64,000 nt of DNA, from positions 330,084,129 to 330,148,128 of the forward strand of contig NC_085138.1 in the NCBI RefSeq assembly GCF_035046485.1. Direction: 5' to 3'. The notes beneath the pieces are model-generated. The model was not told the DNA's origin, did no database searches, and saw nothing but the letters and a program-made list of their open reading frames with translations. Made by a program: the position numbers and the translations under genes. Numbering within the stretch: the stretch's first letter is position 1; each line of letters opens with the position of its first letter. Of the stretch, positions 21,301-31,820 are shown piece by piece. Source of the stretch: Aedes albopictus. Its lineage: Eukaryota; Arthropoda; Insecta; Diptera; Culicidae.

Positions 21301-22323
21301 CCTCAAAGAGTCATTTAACTCGCAACCTGACAGTACACAGTTTCATGAGGCTGTGCAAGCATGAATTTCAATCACAATGCTCTAATATTTAGATAATTGA
21401 TTGTGCTGGTAGATCCGATGGCCTATACGAAGAAATCGATCTTTTCAGTGAAACTAGTAAGTAAAATGACTATATGCATGACAAGCCACCATGCAAGCAA
21501 CTGGGTCATCCTGTATTTTTAGGATTTTTACATATAAACAATGCATTTGAATATGATAGTTTGCATTTTTTTTCTTCGCTGCACAAACGACACTTAGACA
21601 CGTTAGTCTCAACAAAAAATAAGAACATGCTTAAATGCATTCAGGTGAATGAAATATCTCGTTCACAATCTATATGAAGCCAAGAGCACAGTACACATTA
21701 TTATCGAAGTGGAAAGATCTGTTTGAAGTTCGATAAAATGTCAATTTTAAATCTCATTGAAGTCCACGGCCAATACTCTACTAGACACCCGTATTATATT
21801 GCTCTGATCAACAAGTAGCAGCAGTGGCAGTTGGCAAACTATGAACACACAGCGCAGACTGACTAGTGTACACAAAGCCATGAATGAAGCTTCCCTAACA
21901 AAGCTATGGCTTCTTCGGTCGAGTCGACTGTGTGGTACCCTGGGACCACGAGCACAGTCAGACAACCGATGCGATGGTTCATTTTTGGATTTTGCAGCCA
22001 CCGGCAGCAATAACGAGGTTCTTTCCTTGACGGAGGCAGCAACTACGGAAAAGCAAACATTTTCGTTTCATCCAGTTCTCCAGCTTTTGACCGGCACCGA
22101 CCAACGGACTGGCCGACACGTACGGTAAGCACCCGACCACGTCTGTCGGGTCTGTTTGTGTATAGGTATTCTGTTGTTGCTGCTCTTTTAATGGGGAGAA
22201 CTCGGACGGACGAACAACAGACATCCCATCCGATGGACTTAACGAGGGAAACGTGTTCGAAATGAAAAATTTGCTTTTTGATGGAGCTTGGCCTTTTTTG
22301 GTGATGAGTGAGTTCTCCATATA
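21301..22323. other. fz: Unique noncoding block next to the frizzled exon
   Basis: No repeats are recognised. GC-balanced sequence at 21840-22320 lies just downstream of the splice donor in the intron. Open frames on both strands (21841-22128 plus, 21979-22320 minus) have no recognisable domain. Confidence 0.4.
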
Positions 22324-22369
22324 TTATGCTAATTTTGGATGTGATGACCGACTTATTAGATCATGCGGG

Positions 22370-22375
22370 CTTACC
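22370..22375 (-). other. fz: Frizzled 5' splice site
   Basis: On the minus strand the sequence reads GGAAAG then GTAAGC; the exon ends at 22375 and the intron starts at 22374. The exon length is divisible by three from the ATG, so the intron is phase 0. Without splicing the frame runs only 17 more codons to a stop. Confidence 0.85.
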
Positions 22376-23052
22376 TTTCCTCCTACAGTCAACTGATAGC
22401 CCATAATCGTTGGGGCCTTCAATTGGACCGGACAGATGAATCCCAAATCTCGATGACTGCTTCCTAGGTGATTACCAACACCAGCTCCAGCATGAACGTT
22501 CTTCCGTGGAGCATGGGGTTTAGTGGGATGCATTGCACTCGTTGGCATTGGTGTGCTTTCCGATGAGGTATTCTGTGAAACGCATAGTTCTTTGCCATCC
22601 TCTGGAAACTTGCTACACTCCAAGTTCTCCGGCCATGGAAAGTCAAAAGTCCTCATAATTGTTTCACACACTCGTGCACTCTCGCACAAACTCCGACAAG
22701 GTGGTATGGGATAGTTGAGGATTGTACAGACAGGTGCGTACAAGGTGCAAAGAAAGAACTTGAGATCTGGACTGCAGTCTATCTTCACGAGCGGTATGAA
22801 CTGATGAACCTCCAGTGCAGCTTCCTCCTGCTTGGTGTGTCCAATCAGGTTTGGCATGATGGTTCTGTTGTATTGAATATCCGTACAGAATGGTATTGTG
22901 ATCGTTTCACATCGATTGTGATGCTGGAAATCATCCGAATTCATACTGGACATTTCATGACCCCCGAACGATTCCTGTTGCTGAATGGATCCCGAACCAA
23001 CTAAACATAGCATCAAAATGATGTATTCAAACATCATTGCCATTTTAGCCAT
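22375..23052 (-). CDS. fz: Frizzled-1 Wnt receptor, first coding exon (partial)
   Basis: Encodes the N-terminal 226 residues of a Frizzled receptor, the cell-surface Wnt receptor that also acts in planar cell polarity. I start at the ATG at 23052; a longer frame to 23073 would need GTG. Residues 8-22 are a hydrophobic signal peptide. Residues 48-157 form a complete cysteine-rich Wnt-binding domain with ten cysteines (48, 56, 93, 102, 109, 119, 123, 129, 146, 157) and the hallmarks [15 protein letters not shown] and [13 protein letters not shown]62 and N161 are N-glycosylation sequons. After a His/Pro-rich linker, FICPVQLK and YQLTVGGK lead toward the membrane domain. The exon ends after AAG (K226) at a GTAAGC donor, phase 0. 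The seven-helix region is outside the window. IGHTKQEEA favours Frizzled 1 over Frizzled 2. High confidence. Confidence 0.95.
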
Positions 23053-24160
23053 TCCAATTTTCAAAAACCGCACGACTCCTTCTCACACTCTCCGATTTTT
23101 TATACCCCTTTTTGTACTGCTTTTAACTTTATTCCACTTCATCCACTTTCCGGTGTTATTTTAACACGCACACTTCGAAGCTATCGATAACTTCGAAGTG
23201 CAATAAACAACACTCCAAACACGATCGACTGCTATTCTCAACACCAACACTATCGCAACCGGCGACGGCTGTTTGACTTTTTTCAGCTCTGCACAGCCAC
23301 TTGGATTGCCTTGTTTCACCAACACCACTGAACCGACAGTAAACTGCCTCAAATTTACAACATTCTGGCTCTATTCTTCGCACTTGAATGCAATAAAACT
23401 TGATCCTCTTCTTCCTCCCGCTGTGCACTTCCTCCGCTTTTACACCATCCGCGACCGTTCACCCCGAACGTTGTTGGTCGGCTGCGAAACAGCCGTACTC
23501 AGCAATACAACACTGCTCCCGACATTCCCCACCGTTCACCGTTGACAAAAACCAGATGGAACAACGCTATCTCGTTTGTTGCTCTTTATCGCCAACGCAA
23601 CAACACACGCGCCTTCTTTGATCCCCTTTGATCGCCGCCGACTTCGATATTGATCGACACTATCGCTACTTTTCGATCTTTTTTTTTTTGTTTCTCATGA
23701 AACAAATTCAATCAATGAACGAGTTCACATTTAAATTCACTCAATTACACTCAATGACACATAATATACCGAATAATTCGATCGAAAAGTAACCCCCGAA
23801 AGCACGAAAACCGACCAAATGCACCGACCGACGGCGAAAGCGTCCGAAATACTACTAAAGACAAGTGGCAACATGCAGACAGACATCCGCCCGCCCAATA
23901 TCTTATGGAAAAACGAGGAAGACGAGCCAGCACAGTAGTGTAGGGAAATATAGACTGCGCAAGGCACACACAACACCACATTATATTGTTGTCGGTCGTT
24001 CGTCTCTTCCGACGGTGGTGCGGCGGCCCCCTTCGTCATAACCTGGTGGGTAAGTATTGGTATCACCGTAGGTTGTAAACAATTAACAGTCCAGTCAATG
24101 AGGCTGAGCGGTGCAAACGATATGCAATGAAGACCGAAGGACAACAACAAATATGGGAAT
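23053..24160 (-). promoter_or_regulatory. fz: Frizzled 5' flank, probable promoter and leader region
   Basis: This repeat-free and relatively GC/CpG-rich DNA lies immediately upstream of the frizzled ATG. It includes a DRE motif at 23182-23189 and a TATAAAA-like string at about 23098-23106 that would give an improbably short leader. Open frames here (for example 23737-24150 minus) have no domain. The transcription start cannot be fixed by eye. Confidence 0.55.
23171..23200. promoter_or_regulatory. DRE motif TATCGATA inside a perfect stem-loop
   Basis: TATCGATA at 23182-23189 is the consensus site for the insect promoter factor DREF, common in core promoters lacking TATA. It sits in the 10-nt loop of a perfect 10-bp inverted repeat CACTTCGAAG / CTTCGAAGTG, about 130 bp upstream of the frizzled ATG. 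The stem itself contains the palindrome TTCGAA twice. Function is inferred from motif and position. Confidence 0.6.
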
Positions 24161-24667
24161 GGAGAGAAACGTCAAAAAGTGGAAAGCACTTGTTGAAGTT
24201 GTGTTATTTTGATTCAAGGGGGTGTGAAACATCTTCTCAATTTTTTGTCTAGATAACAATTTCATGGCAGGTTCGTGTCTGCGGAATGGAATGTTCTAGA
24301 CAACAACCATGTGGACTAGATGTGATCTAGAGCATTTTCCTTTGATGCCACCTGGATTGAAATAGGAAAAAATATATCTAGATAAACTCTGGTCTAAACT
24401 AGAGTCTAGATTATTTTTCCATATTGCCACCCTGTGAGAAGTAGCAAGCTTCAAAAATTTTACGACAGGGTTCTTTTTGATTTCAGTTGATGGGGATTTT
24501 TTATTATCGTACGGGTTTGGGCCGAAGGGGTCTCAGATTTTCATGAAACATTTCCACAGGCAGGGTTCATAGATATATGAATAAAAAAAATAGGAAAATT
24601 CAGAGTTGCCTATTTTCCGGAAAACTCAGGTGGATTTTTTTTTGTTTTCCCCTGATACTACTTACTT
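24161..24667. other. Noncoding stretch with clustered CTAGA motifs
   Basis: From about 24250 to 24415 CTAGA or TCTAGA occurs about seven to eight times. No gene is seen. From 24440 the sequence becomes AT-rich and grades into the palindromes that follow. Confidence 0.45.
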
Positions 24668-25292
24668 TGAAAAATCATAACTCAAGAACGAAGCATCGTA
24701 GAAACAAAGTTTTTTTTTTTTGAGAAATGAAAACAAATTTTCTCAAAAATCTAAACAATATATGAACTGGACAAAGTTTTCCACAAAATTTTCCGCTATT
24801 GAGAAAATTCGTAAAGAAAAGCCGGAAAAACTATATCCGAACTCGCGGAAAACTTTCGAAAAAATATGTTTGAGAAGGTAACTTCATAAGCTTTGATTGC
24901 TGAAATTTTTGGAATGAACTTTTTTTTTCCTTTCTTGAGTTATGACCAATTTTGTGAAAAATTACCATATAATATAGGCTTACATGGTCATTTTTCACAG
25001 AATTCGCTTCCATTTCTCATTGTTTCTACGATGCTTCGTTCATGAGTTATGATTTTTCAATAAAAAGGCTTATATGGCGCATTTGGAAACCGCGTAAATG
25101 AAAACCGCGTAAAAAAAGACCTGACTGTAATTGGCCATAACTCAAAAAAGAAAAAAAAATCAGCAATTGAAGCTTATGAAAAAACCTTCTCAAAAATGTT
25201 TGTTTGTAAAATTTTCCTCGAGTTCGGGCATAGGTTTTTCGGCTTTTTTTTACGAATTTTCTCAACTGTAGAAAATTTTGTGGAAAACTTTG
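24668..25292. repeat. Two overlapping palindromes ending at an assembly gap
   Basis: Pair one: ATCATAACTCAAGAACGAAG with GCATCGTAGAAAC (24673-24706) is mirrored at 25017-25056. Pair two: TTTTCCACAAAATTTTC through TTGAGTTATGACC (24777-24950) is mirrored at 25130-25290. The pairs interlock rather than nest. The right end of pair two is cut by the run of Ns. Confidence 0.75.
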
Positions 25293-25792
25293 NNNNNNNN
25301 NNNNNNNNNNNNNNNNNNNNNNNNNNNNNNNNNNNNNNNNNNNNNNNNNNNNNNNNNNNNNNNNNNNNNNNNNNNNNNNNNNNNNNNNNNNNNNNNNNNN
25401 NNNNNNNNNNNNNNNNNNNNNNNNNNNNNNNNNNNNNNNNNNNNNNNNNNNNNNNNNNNNNNNNNNNNNNNNNNNNNNNNNNNNNNNNNNNNNNNNNNNN
25501 NNNNNNNNNNNNNNNNNNNNNNNNNNNNNNNNNNNNNNNNNNNNNNNNNNNNNNNNNNNNNNNNNNNNNNNNNNNNNNNNNNNNNNNNNNNNNNNNNNNN
25601 NNNNNNNNNNNNNNNNNNNNNNNNNNNNNNNNNNNNNNNNNNNNNNNNNNNNNNNNNNNNNNNNNNNNNNNNNNNNNNNNNNNNNNNNNNNNNNNNNNNN
25701 NNNNNNNNNNNNNNNNNNNNNNNNNNNNNNNNNNNNNNNNNNNNNNNNNNNNNNNNNNNNNNNNNNNNNNNNNNNNNNNNNNNNNNNNNNNN
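25293..25792. other. Assembly gap of exactly 500 N
   Basis: A run of 500 unspecified bases, probably a fixed-size placeholder. It lies between palindromes and a satellite array, both hard to assemble, so true length and content are unknown. Confidence 0.95.
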
Positions 25793-26600
25793 CTCCAATG
25801 CTGGTTAGAAGCTTCTAACGAGCAGCTTTCCAAGCTCTGATGGAAATCTTTCCAAGCTTTTGATGAGAAGCTTTCCAAGTTTCCAATGAGAAATTTTCCT
25901 AGCTTTTGATGAGAAGCTTCTCAAGTTTCTGATGAGGAGCCTCTCAAGCTTCTGATGAGAAGCTTCCAAGCTCTTTATGAGAAGCTTCTCAAGCTTCTGA
26001 TGAGAAGCTTCTCAAGCTTCTGATGAAAAGCTTCTCAAGCTTCTGATGAGAAGCTTCCCAAGCTCTTGATGAGAAGCTTCTCAAGCTTCTGATGAGAAGC
26101 TTCTCAAGCTTCTGATGAGAAGCTTCTCAAGCTTCTGATGGGAAGCTACTCAAACTTCTGATGGGATGCTTTTCAAGCTCTTGATTAGAAGCTTCTCAAG
26201 CTTCTGATGAGAAGCTTCTCAAGCTTCTGATGGGAAGCTACTCAAACTTCTGATGGGATGCTTTTCAAGCTCTTGATTAGAAGCTTCTCAAGCTTCTGAT
26301 GAGAAGCTTCTCAAGCTTCTGATGAGAAGCTTCTCAAGCTTCTGATGGGAAGCTTCTCAAGTTTCTGATGAGGAACTTCTGAAGCTTCTGATGAGAAGCT
26401 TTCCAAGCTCCTGATGAGAAGCTTCTCAAGCTTCTGATGGGAAGCTTCTCTAGCTTCTGAGAAGAAGCTTGTCAAGCTTCTTATGAGATGTTTTCGCATC
26501 CTCCGCTAAGAAGCTTTCCAAGCCTTTGATGAGAAGCTTCTCAAGCTTCTGATGAAATGTTCATGAAGCCTCTGGAAAAAGCTTTCCAAGTTTCTGTATG
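25793..26600. repeat. AAGCTT satellite array 1, about 23-bp unit
   Basis: The unit GATGAGAAGCTTCTCAAGCT plus TCT (23 bp) repeats about 35 times with moderate divergence and a local higher-order duplication (about 26138-26290). Each unit has two HindIII words, one inside the palindrome GAGAAGCTTCTC. The left edge is lost in the gap. Apparent open frames across it are repeat artefacts. The inverted consensus closely matches the 22-bp array at 44700-46095. Confidence 0.9.
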
Positions 26601-26798
26601 AAACTGCAGACTATCAGCATACACTCATAAAAGTGTTGAAGAGTTTTTCCCAATTGCTAGACTGCACGGAATGATTTCGCGTTCGTGAAAAAAACTTTTG
26701 TATTCCTTTGATGATTCAATCTAGCTGCTTTGGAACGATGCTCACATAGCTGAATGGTTGCTAATCTCTTAATCAAATGCAAAACTCTCAATCACACC

Positions 26799-27020
26799 TC
26801 AGTTCCGATCACCGCATCTTTCGAAAGTAAACCACAACATCCGCTCCAACCAATTGGCGGCCATATCGGGAGGAAACTGGAACCAACCCAGTTTTGGATC
26901 CGCCACCGCACGACCTAAATTGCCGAATCCAGCCAGAATCGAGTCCATTTGATTACAAATTTGGCTCTCGGGCATCACCGCCATCAACCAAAATAGCAGC
27001 AGCCCCAAACCACTTAGCAT
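26799..27020 (-). CDS. Possible small secreted protein, 73 residues
   Basis: From the ATG at 27020 the frame encodes a hydrophobic N-terminus (MLSGLGLLLFWLMAVM) that looks like a signal peptide. It is followed by about 55 residues with two cysteines, FGNLGRAVADPKLGW, FQFPPDM and WLERMLWFTFERC. A frame to 27071 would need GTG. The surrounding DNA is repeat-poor and GC-balanced. I do not recognise the protein. It could be a small secreted peptide, an exon of a larger gene, or chance. It lies about 3.7 kb upstream of frizzled on the same strand. Confidence 0.35.
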   Translation of the reverse strand: MLSGLGLLLFWLMAVMPESQICNQMDSILAGFGNLGRAVADPKLGWFQFPPDMAANWLERMLWFTFERCGDRN

Positions 27021-27191
27021 AGAGATGATCGTATTAAGGAGACAGCGAGAGAGCGATCTGGACCAAAACACAATTCAAAGCAGAAATAGCTCTGGTCTGG
27101 TCGCCGCGCCTCCCGCATCTCATAATGGTAATAATGCTGTTAAGGTTGCCGGCGGTCCTCACCCCTGTCCACAGATTATGCGTGCGGTGAC

Positions 27192-27225
27192 CGTTGCGTC
27201 GTTGCTGCAGCAACGCGACGCAACG
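27192..27225. repeat. GC-rich hairpin
   Basis: CGTTGCGTC and GTTGCTG are mirrored by CAGCAAC and GACGCAACG around a TGCAG core, with a 2-nt bulge. It is too short for a microRNA precursor, and could be a structured or protein-binding site. Confidence 0.5.
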
Positions 27226-28080
27226 CAACGGGTGTGATGATCACAACCGTTTAACCCGATTTTTATCAGATCTTGTTCGATCGACAAACGGTCAAATGGA
27301 CTAACTGACTGACTGATCTTGGCACGACTTGATCCTCTCCGTCGTCCGGCATCGGAATTCGGTAGCGGTTTGATAAATGATTATTAAAACAGATAGGTTA
27401 TCTTTTGACAGACGAAACGAGCCTCACGGGCGGCGGTGGCGGGGACTCGTGTGGGTCGTTGAACGCGACCGATCGATCGGTCCCATTCTCTCTGTAAAGG
27501 TGTTCAGAATTGGATCCAGCCAGAGAAATTCAGGTGAATTGAGTCCCATTTCTGTGGGATTCAATATCTAATAATACAATGTTCTCGGGCAGCAAGCACA
27601 CACGTGACTTGCGGGACGGCTAGCTAGTGGCTAGGCTAGGGTTGTACTAGGTATCGATGGCAGCGACAAGCGAAACTACACACTCCCGTCCATCGTCCGT
27701 CGGACCGGGGGGAGATCGAACAGAAAGATCCAGCCCAGCAATGGGCTCTGGAATGGGATTTCTCTTTTCCCTCTGCTGAACCTACTGCTGCCTGAGCCTG
27801 AGGGGGTGAGTGAGCGACGACAACGACGACGACGACGACGCAAGAGGCGGTGCATACTTTTCTCTCTACAAAGTCTCACACGGTCCCGTTAGTTGGTCTT
27901 CGATCGATTGCCGGGCGGCAGGCAGCTGTTGCATTCAATCCCAATCGCAATCGGTCGCCGTTTGGCCGTCGTCCGACGGATACGAATCAGGGAATCTATA
28001 ACCGCGCACGACGATGTCGGCTGATATATGTCTGCCGGTGTACAGGAAGGTGGGGCGAAAGTGGGCTCTGAAGTTTCAGG
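27226..28080. other. GC-balanced unique block
   Basis: Repeat-free, CpG-containing sequence with a (GAC)n run at about 27816-27840. No gene is recognised. Its character resembles promoter, enhancer or untranslated-exon DNA of large insect genes; this is inference only. Confidence 0.4.
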
Positions 28081-29400
28081 GTAATTTTTGATCACCTCAT
28101 GACGAATTTGGTAATAATTACTTATTGATGAGCTTCCAAATCATGTAAAAAACTATTGTGAAAGAACAATAATTTCTTAAAGATAATAATATTGAATTCA
28201 ATTCCCGGCACACCTTCTAAGTGACACTATGTTACATAGAATGGTCAAAAAATGAGGATTTGAACGTCAATGTTCATTCCAAAAGGTGGTCAAATTCTTC
28301 GCAATACAAATCAAACCACGTGTTAAAAGTACGACTGAGCAGAACATTTTAAATTGAGATGGATGTAGTTTTAGAATAACGACCAAAATATTTGAATTCA
28401 TATTTTTGTCTACCAGATCATAATACGCCATCACAGTACAACGAAGAAATCTTCTCTGTGGTTGTGGAATACGATGTTTCGTATGCAGAACATTCACGTA
28501 CACATTTGCATCCATCCTCCCTAGATGAAGTTAATTGTAAACAAACATTTTACTGCCGGGAAAAGGCGATTGATTTGATGAATTGAACAGCTTTTACTGC
28601 ATAATGGCGCAGTGGAGTCCCACTGTACCACAGAGCTTTTGTGGGGTGCCAAACACATGTTGGTTCAACAATTGAATCTGGCGAAGTGAAAATTGAACGG
28701 TGATGAAGAACAATTCGGCTAGCTGCGGCTTTGGTGCGGTTGCCTTCGTCTTGCACAAAACGAGAAAAAATTCAACTCGCAAGCGGAGTGAAATTGAAAC
28801 GTGAAATTTCACATAATTTTTCGATATCTAGTGCTGTAGGGGCTGGTTATTGATAGTCTGCATACATATTTTTGCATCCATCTGATGAGCTATTGGCAAA
28901 GGTAAGGTAAAATATTATCTTCAATTATTGGCCATTTTCCGCCTGATATGACGGGAATTAGCACTTACGACGAAGTAAATTTGTATACCAACTGATTTTT
29001 ATATTTGAAAAACACCATTTACCAAATCGTTCCGGGGTGTCGTAGGACAGGGTTTTCCCCGAGTTTTGTTACGCATGCCTAATTGAGCAAATACATGCCT
29101 TCCGACATGACAAACTATGCCTTCCGACATGACAAACTTCATGAATTCACAAAACAAGTTCAATTTTGACCAATTTTAGCGCTTTTGGTCACATTGGCCG
29201 CAATACTAGCCCTTACGATCACTGGGACTCCCCGAAAAAATAGTGTCCAGCTTTTCATCAGTTTCAAAATCTTGCTTTTCGACGTGTCAAACTTTATGAA
29301 TTTTGTCACATTGACATATTTTTTTGATTTTTGGATGCATGGAACCATGGAAATTTGGCGCGGCATGAGACACCATTCTACAATTTCTCCAGTAGTTCTT
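28081..29400. other. Unassigned noncoding stretch with a short tandem duplication
   Basis: No gene is seen. ATGCCTTCCGACATGACAAA with CT is tandemly duplicated at about 29094-29137. Around 28580-28800 the sequence is GC-balanced with short frames lacking domains. Confidence 0.4.
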
Positions 29401-29890
29401 GTTTAGAAATTCTCTCCAGAAGATCCATCAAGGAACATTTTCTAGCATTCCTTCACATACTTTTTGCGGGAATCCTCAAAAAGGTCCTCAGGCCCTTCAA
29501 GAAATTTCAAGTAACTCCTGCGATAGTTTTTTGGCATTCTTCGTAGTGCTCCTTTTGGGATTTGATTTGTGAATTCCTTCTAGGATCACTAGCATACTTT
29601 TTCTTGGATTTCTTTAAAAAAATCTTCAGAATTTCCCAATTGGTTTGTTTGTAGATTTTTCTGGTGTATTTTTTTTTTTTTGGGATACGACCAATTGTTT
29701 AATCTGATATCTTTCCTAAGATTCCTTCTGAAAATTGTCTTGTTTTTCTTTTGGCTCCTGCAGTTCTGTGAGTTTTTTTTTTCTGAGTCTCTTCCATATA
29801 TTTCTTCTGGGTTCCACTAGAACGTCATCCTGTGAGTTTTCTCTATCAATTTTTTCGGGGATTTCTCAAGGAATTCCCAAGAACATATTT
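29401..29890. repeat. Degenerate TTCC minisatellite, block 1
   Basis: Words such as GGAATTCC, TTCTTC, GGGATTTCTC and CTCCAG recur on the T-rich strand with no fixed register. This family fills much of 29400-54500. Frames within it are repeat by-products. Confidence 0.6.
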
Positions 29891-29901
29891 CCTGTAAGGT
29901 A

Positions 29902-30108
29902 CACCGGGGCAAGTTGAACCGGCTGGGGCAAGATGAAACAGCGGGTTAACATGGTGTTTTCTAATGATGATAAACAGTTTGATCGCCATAACGCATAGTT
30001 TTTGATTCAAACAATCTTTTAACGAAGGATAAATTACCAAATTGTCTTGAAATCTGTTTCAAAACTTCGTATTTCATCTTGCCCCACCCGTTTCAACTTG
30101 CCCCGGTG
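29902..30108. mobile_element. TA-flanked MITE with CACCGGGGCAAGTTGAA ends
   Basis: CACCGGGGCAAGTTGAAC at the left and its inverse at the right are flanked by TA (29900-29901 and 30109-30110). A second, inner repeat GGGGCAAGATGAAA is also mirrored. It is 207 bp and noncoding, Tc1/mariner-type by target. Confidence 0.8.
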
Positions 30109-30110
30109 TA

Positions 30111-30344
30111 CCTTAGTTTCTTCTGGTGTTTCTCCTGGAGTTGCTTTTGGAAATTTTTCGAAGATTTTTCAGGGATTCTCGCATAAATTTCTTTTAAGAA
30201 TCTTCAAAAGGGTCCTTCTGGAATTGCTAGCGAACCATAACAGTTCTTTTAAATTTATTCTGGCATTCCTCCAGATATTTCTTCTGATATTTCTTCAGAA
30301 GTTTCATGTCTTGTGTGATTTCCCAAGGAGCTCATTCTGTGATA
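30111..30344. repeat. Degenerate TTCC minisatellite, block 2
   Basis: It continues block 1 on the other side of the MITE with TTTCTTCTG, GGATTCTC and CCTCCAG words. Confidence 0.55.
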
Positions 30345-30346
30345 TA

Positions 30347-31299
30347 GGGTGTCCCAGAAAGTATGGGCACAACTTTGCAGCTCTGCCATTTGGGAATGGA
30401 TGGATAAACAAACTTTATTTTCACACATATCCTGCCTTAATATGTCAACATCAAATGCCAATCATTAAAATTTGCATTTCACACTTCGTTTGAATGCGGT
30501 AGAACATTTCCTGAAAGACCTTTTAAAGCTTCTGCACAAATTGCTATATTTTTCAATAACATCGCTTAACAAATTGTTTTCCACGCATGAAATTAAGCTC
30601 GATAAAAATTTCAAAAAATATATCCGTGTATTTCTACATGCGTATCTATTATACAACCCTAAGTTCGAATTGAAAACATATACTTTTGAACCTGAAAAAT
30701 GAATTGAAACACCACAATCGATATCTTTGAAAACCTGTTTTTCTAATAGTTGAAAACAAGCTTCTGAATATATATCACAACATGCAGAAAATCACATTTT
30801 TATTTCACTATAAGTTCAATAAATGCTCCAGCTTTATAAAGTGTAGATTGAATTGTTTTTATTCTCGTTAAAACATGTTTTAAAACTCGAATGTCTGTGG
30901 GCATGTCTAATCCAGAAATAGAAAAGGCAAATTTTTCAGTTTTCTCAAAATTATGATTTGCCCGTACGCACAATCAAAACATATTTTTATAAAAAAAATT
31001 CAATCAACCATCTGAGGAAACATGTTTTCGAATGTATCATGTGAAAAAAAATTGAAAAAAATGTTTCGAATTTGGATATTTGGCAAAACCGTAAAAAAGT
31101 AGTTTGTGCAGAAGTTTTAAAAGATGTTTTTCCATTTTAATCATTCTGCATATAGAAAGCATTTTTAATGTATAAACTCTTCACAGGTATCAATTAAAAT
31201 ACTCTGAATAAAAATACAAAAATATAAAAATTGTTGTTTGTTAAGGAAATCATTGTATTTTCGCTATACAAAGTTGTGCCCATACTTTCTGGGACACCC
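30347..31299. mobile_element. Long inverted-repeat TA-flanked element, 953 bp
   Basis: Ends GGGTGTCCCAGAAAGTATGG and its inverse are near identical for about 31 bp and flanked by TA (30345-30346 and 31300-31301). Inner arms are recognisable but decayed, for example CTTTTAAAGCTTCTGCACAAA against the inverse near 31105. It has the same architecture and length class as 17812-18762. Confidence 0.8.
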
Positions 31300-31384
31300 T
31301 ATAGCTCTAGGGATTTCCTGTGATATTCCTACACGCATTATTTTTGGAATTATTCCAGGAATTCCTTTGGGGCTCCCTACAGAA

Positions 31385-31820
31385 TAGGCTGTAACAAAAA
31401 AAAAAACGATGTTCAAAAAGTCAAGGTGCTCAACTCTTAAATGAAATTTACGCATATTTGAAGTGTTTTTGTAGAACATTTCGATTTTCTAAAAAAAGTC
31501 GTTTAGAGGTTTCGCCAGATCAATTTTCAAAAAATGACCCTTTTTCATTAAAATTCTCAAAAAAAAAAAATGTTTTTCGAATATATATTTTTTTGGAGAA
31601 ATGGTGCATATAAATAGTACTATCAGGTAAAATTTTCATGGTGGAAAATAAAAAAAAATAGTACATGCATTTTCTTTAGTAAAATGATGAAAAATGCTCT
31701 AAAAATAAACCTTTAGAAAATCGAAATGTTCTTCAAAAAAGCTCCAAATATGTATATCTTTCATTTAAAGGTTGAGCACCTTGACTTTTCGAACATCGAT
31801 TTTTTTTTGGACAGCCTCTA
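31385..31820. mobile_element. Palindromic AT-rich element
   Basis: AGTCAAGGTGCTCAAC and TAAATGAAA near the left end (31418-31446) are mirrored near 31763-31790, and AGAACATTTCGATTTTCTA at 31473-31491 is mirrored near 31710. Ends carry GGCTGT/ACAGCC. It is about 430 bp, noncoding, and foldback along most of its length. Confidence 0.75.

Larger units (their letters stand above)
1..22374 (-). other. fz: First coding intron of frizzled (inferred)
   Basis: The frizzled exon at 22375-23052 ends in a GTAAG donor at 22374-22370. I see no frame on the minus strand between 1 and 22373 encoding the hinge, seven-transmembrane domain or KTxxxW motif, so the next exon must lie outside the window. The intron would then be at least 22.4 kb and filled with the repeats listed below. 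A 113-residue minus-strand open frame with a QQQQ run (21979-22320) sits just inside the donor; it shows no domain and is probably chance. The inference fails if the assembly is broken here or if this exon is a partial duplicate. Confidence 0.7.

Noticed and set aside
23053..23073. Seven extra N-terminal residues for Frizzled
   Set aside because: That start would be GTG; the first ATG is at 23052 and begins a good signal peptide.
23098..23106. TATA box for frizzled
   Set aside because: A start 30 bp downstream would leave a leader of under 25 nt; the string may be chance in AT-rich DNA.
25174..25878. Long open frames on both strands
   Set aside because: They consist mainly of the 500-N gap.
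26311..26499. Repetitive protein frame with SFSSEA units
   Set aside because: Translation of the AAGCTT satellite; the 23-bp unit simply cycles through three frames.
27192..27225. microRNA precursor
   Set aside because: Stem is only about 16 bp, too short for Drosha/Dicer processing.
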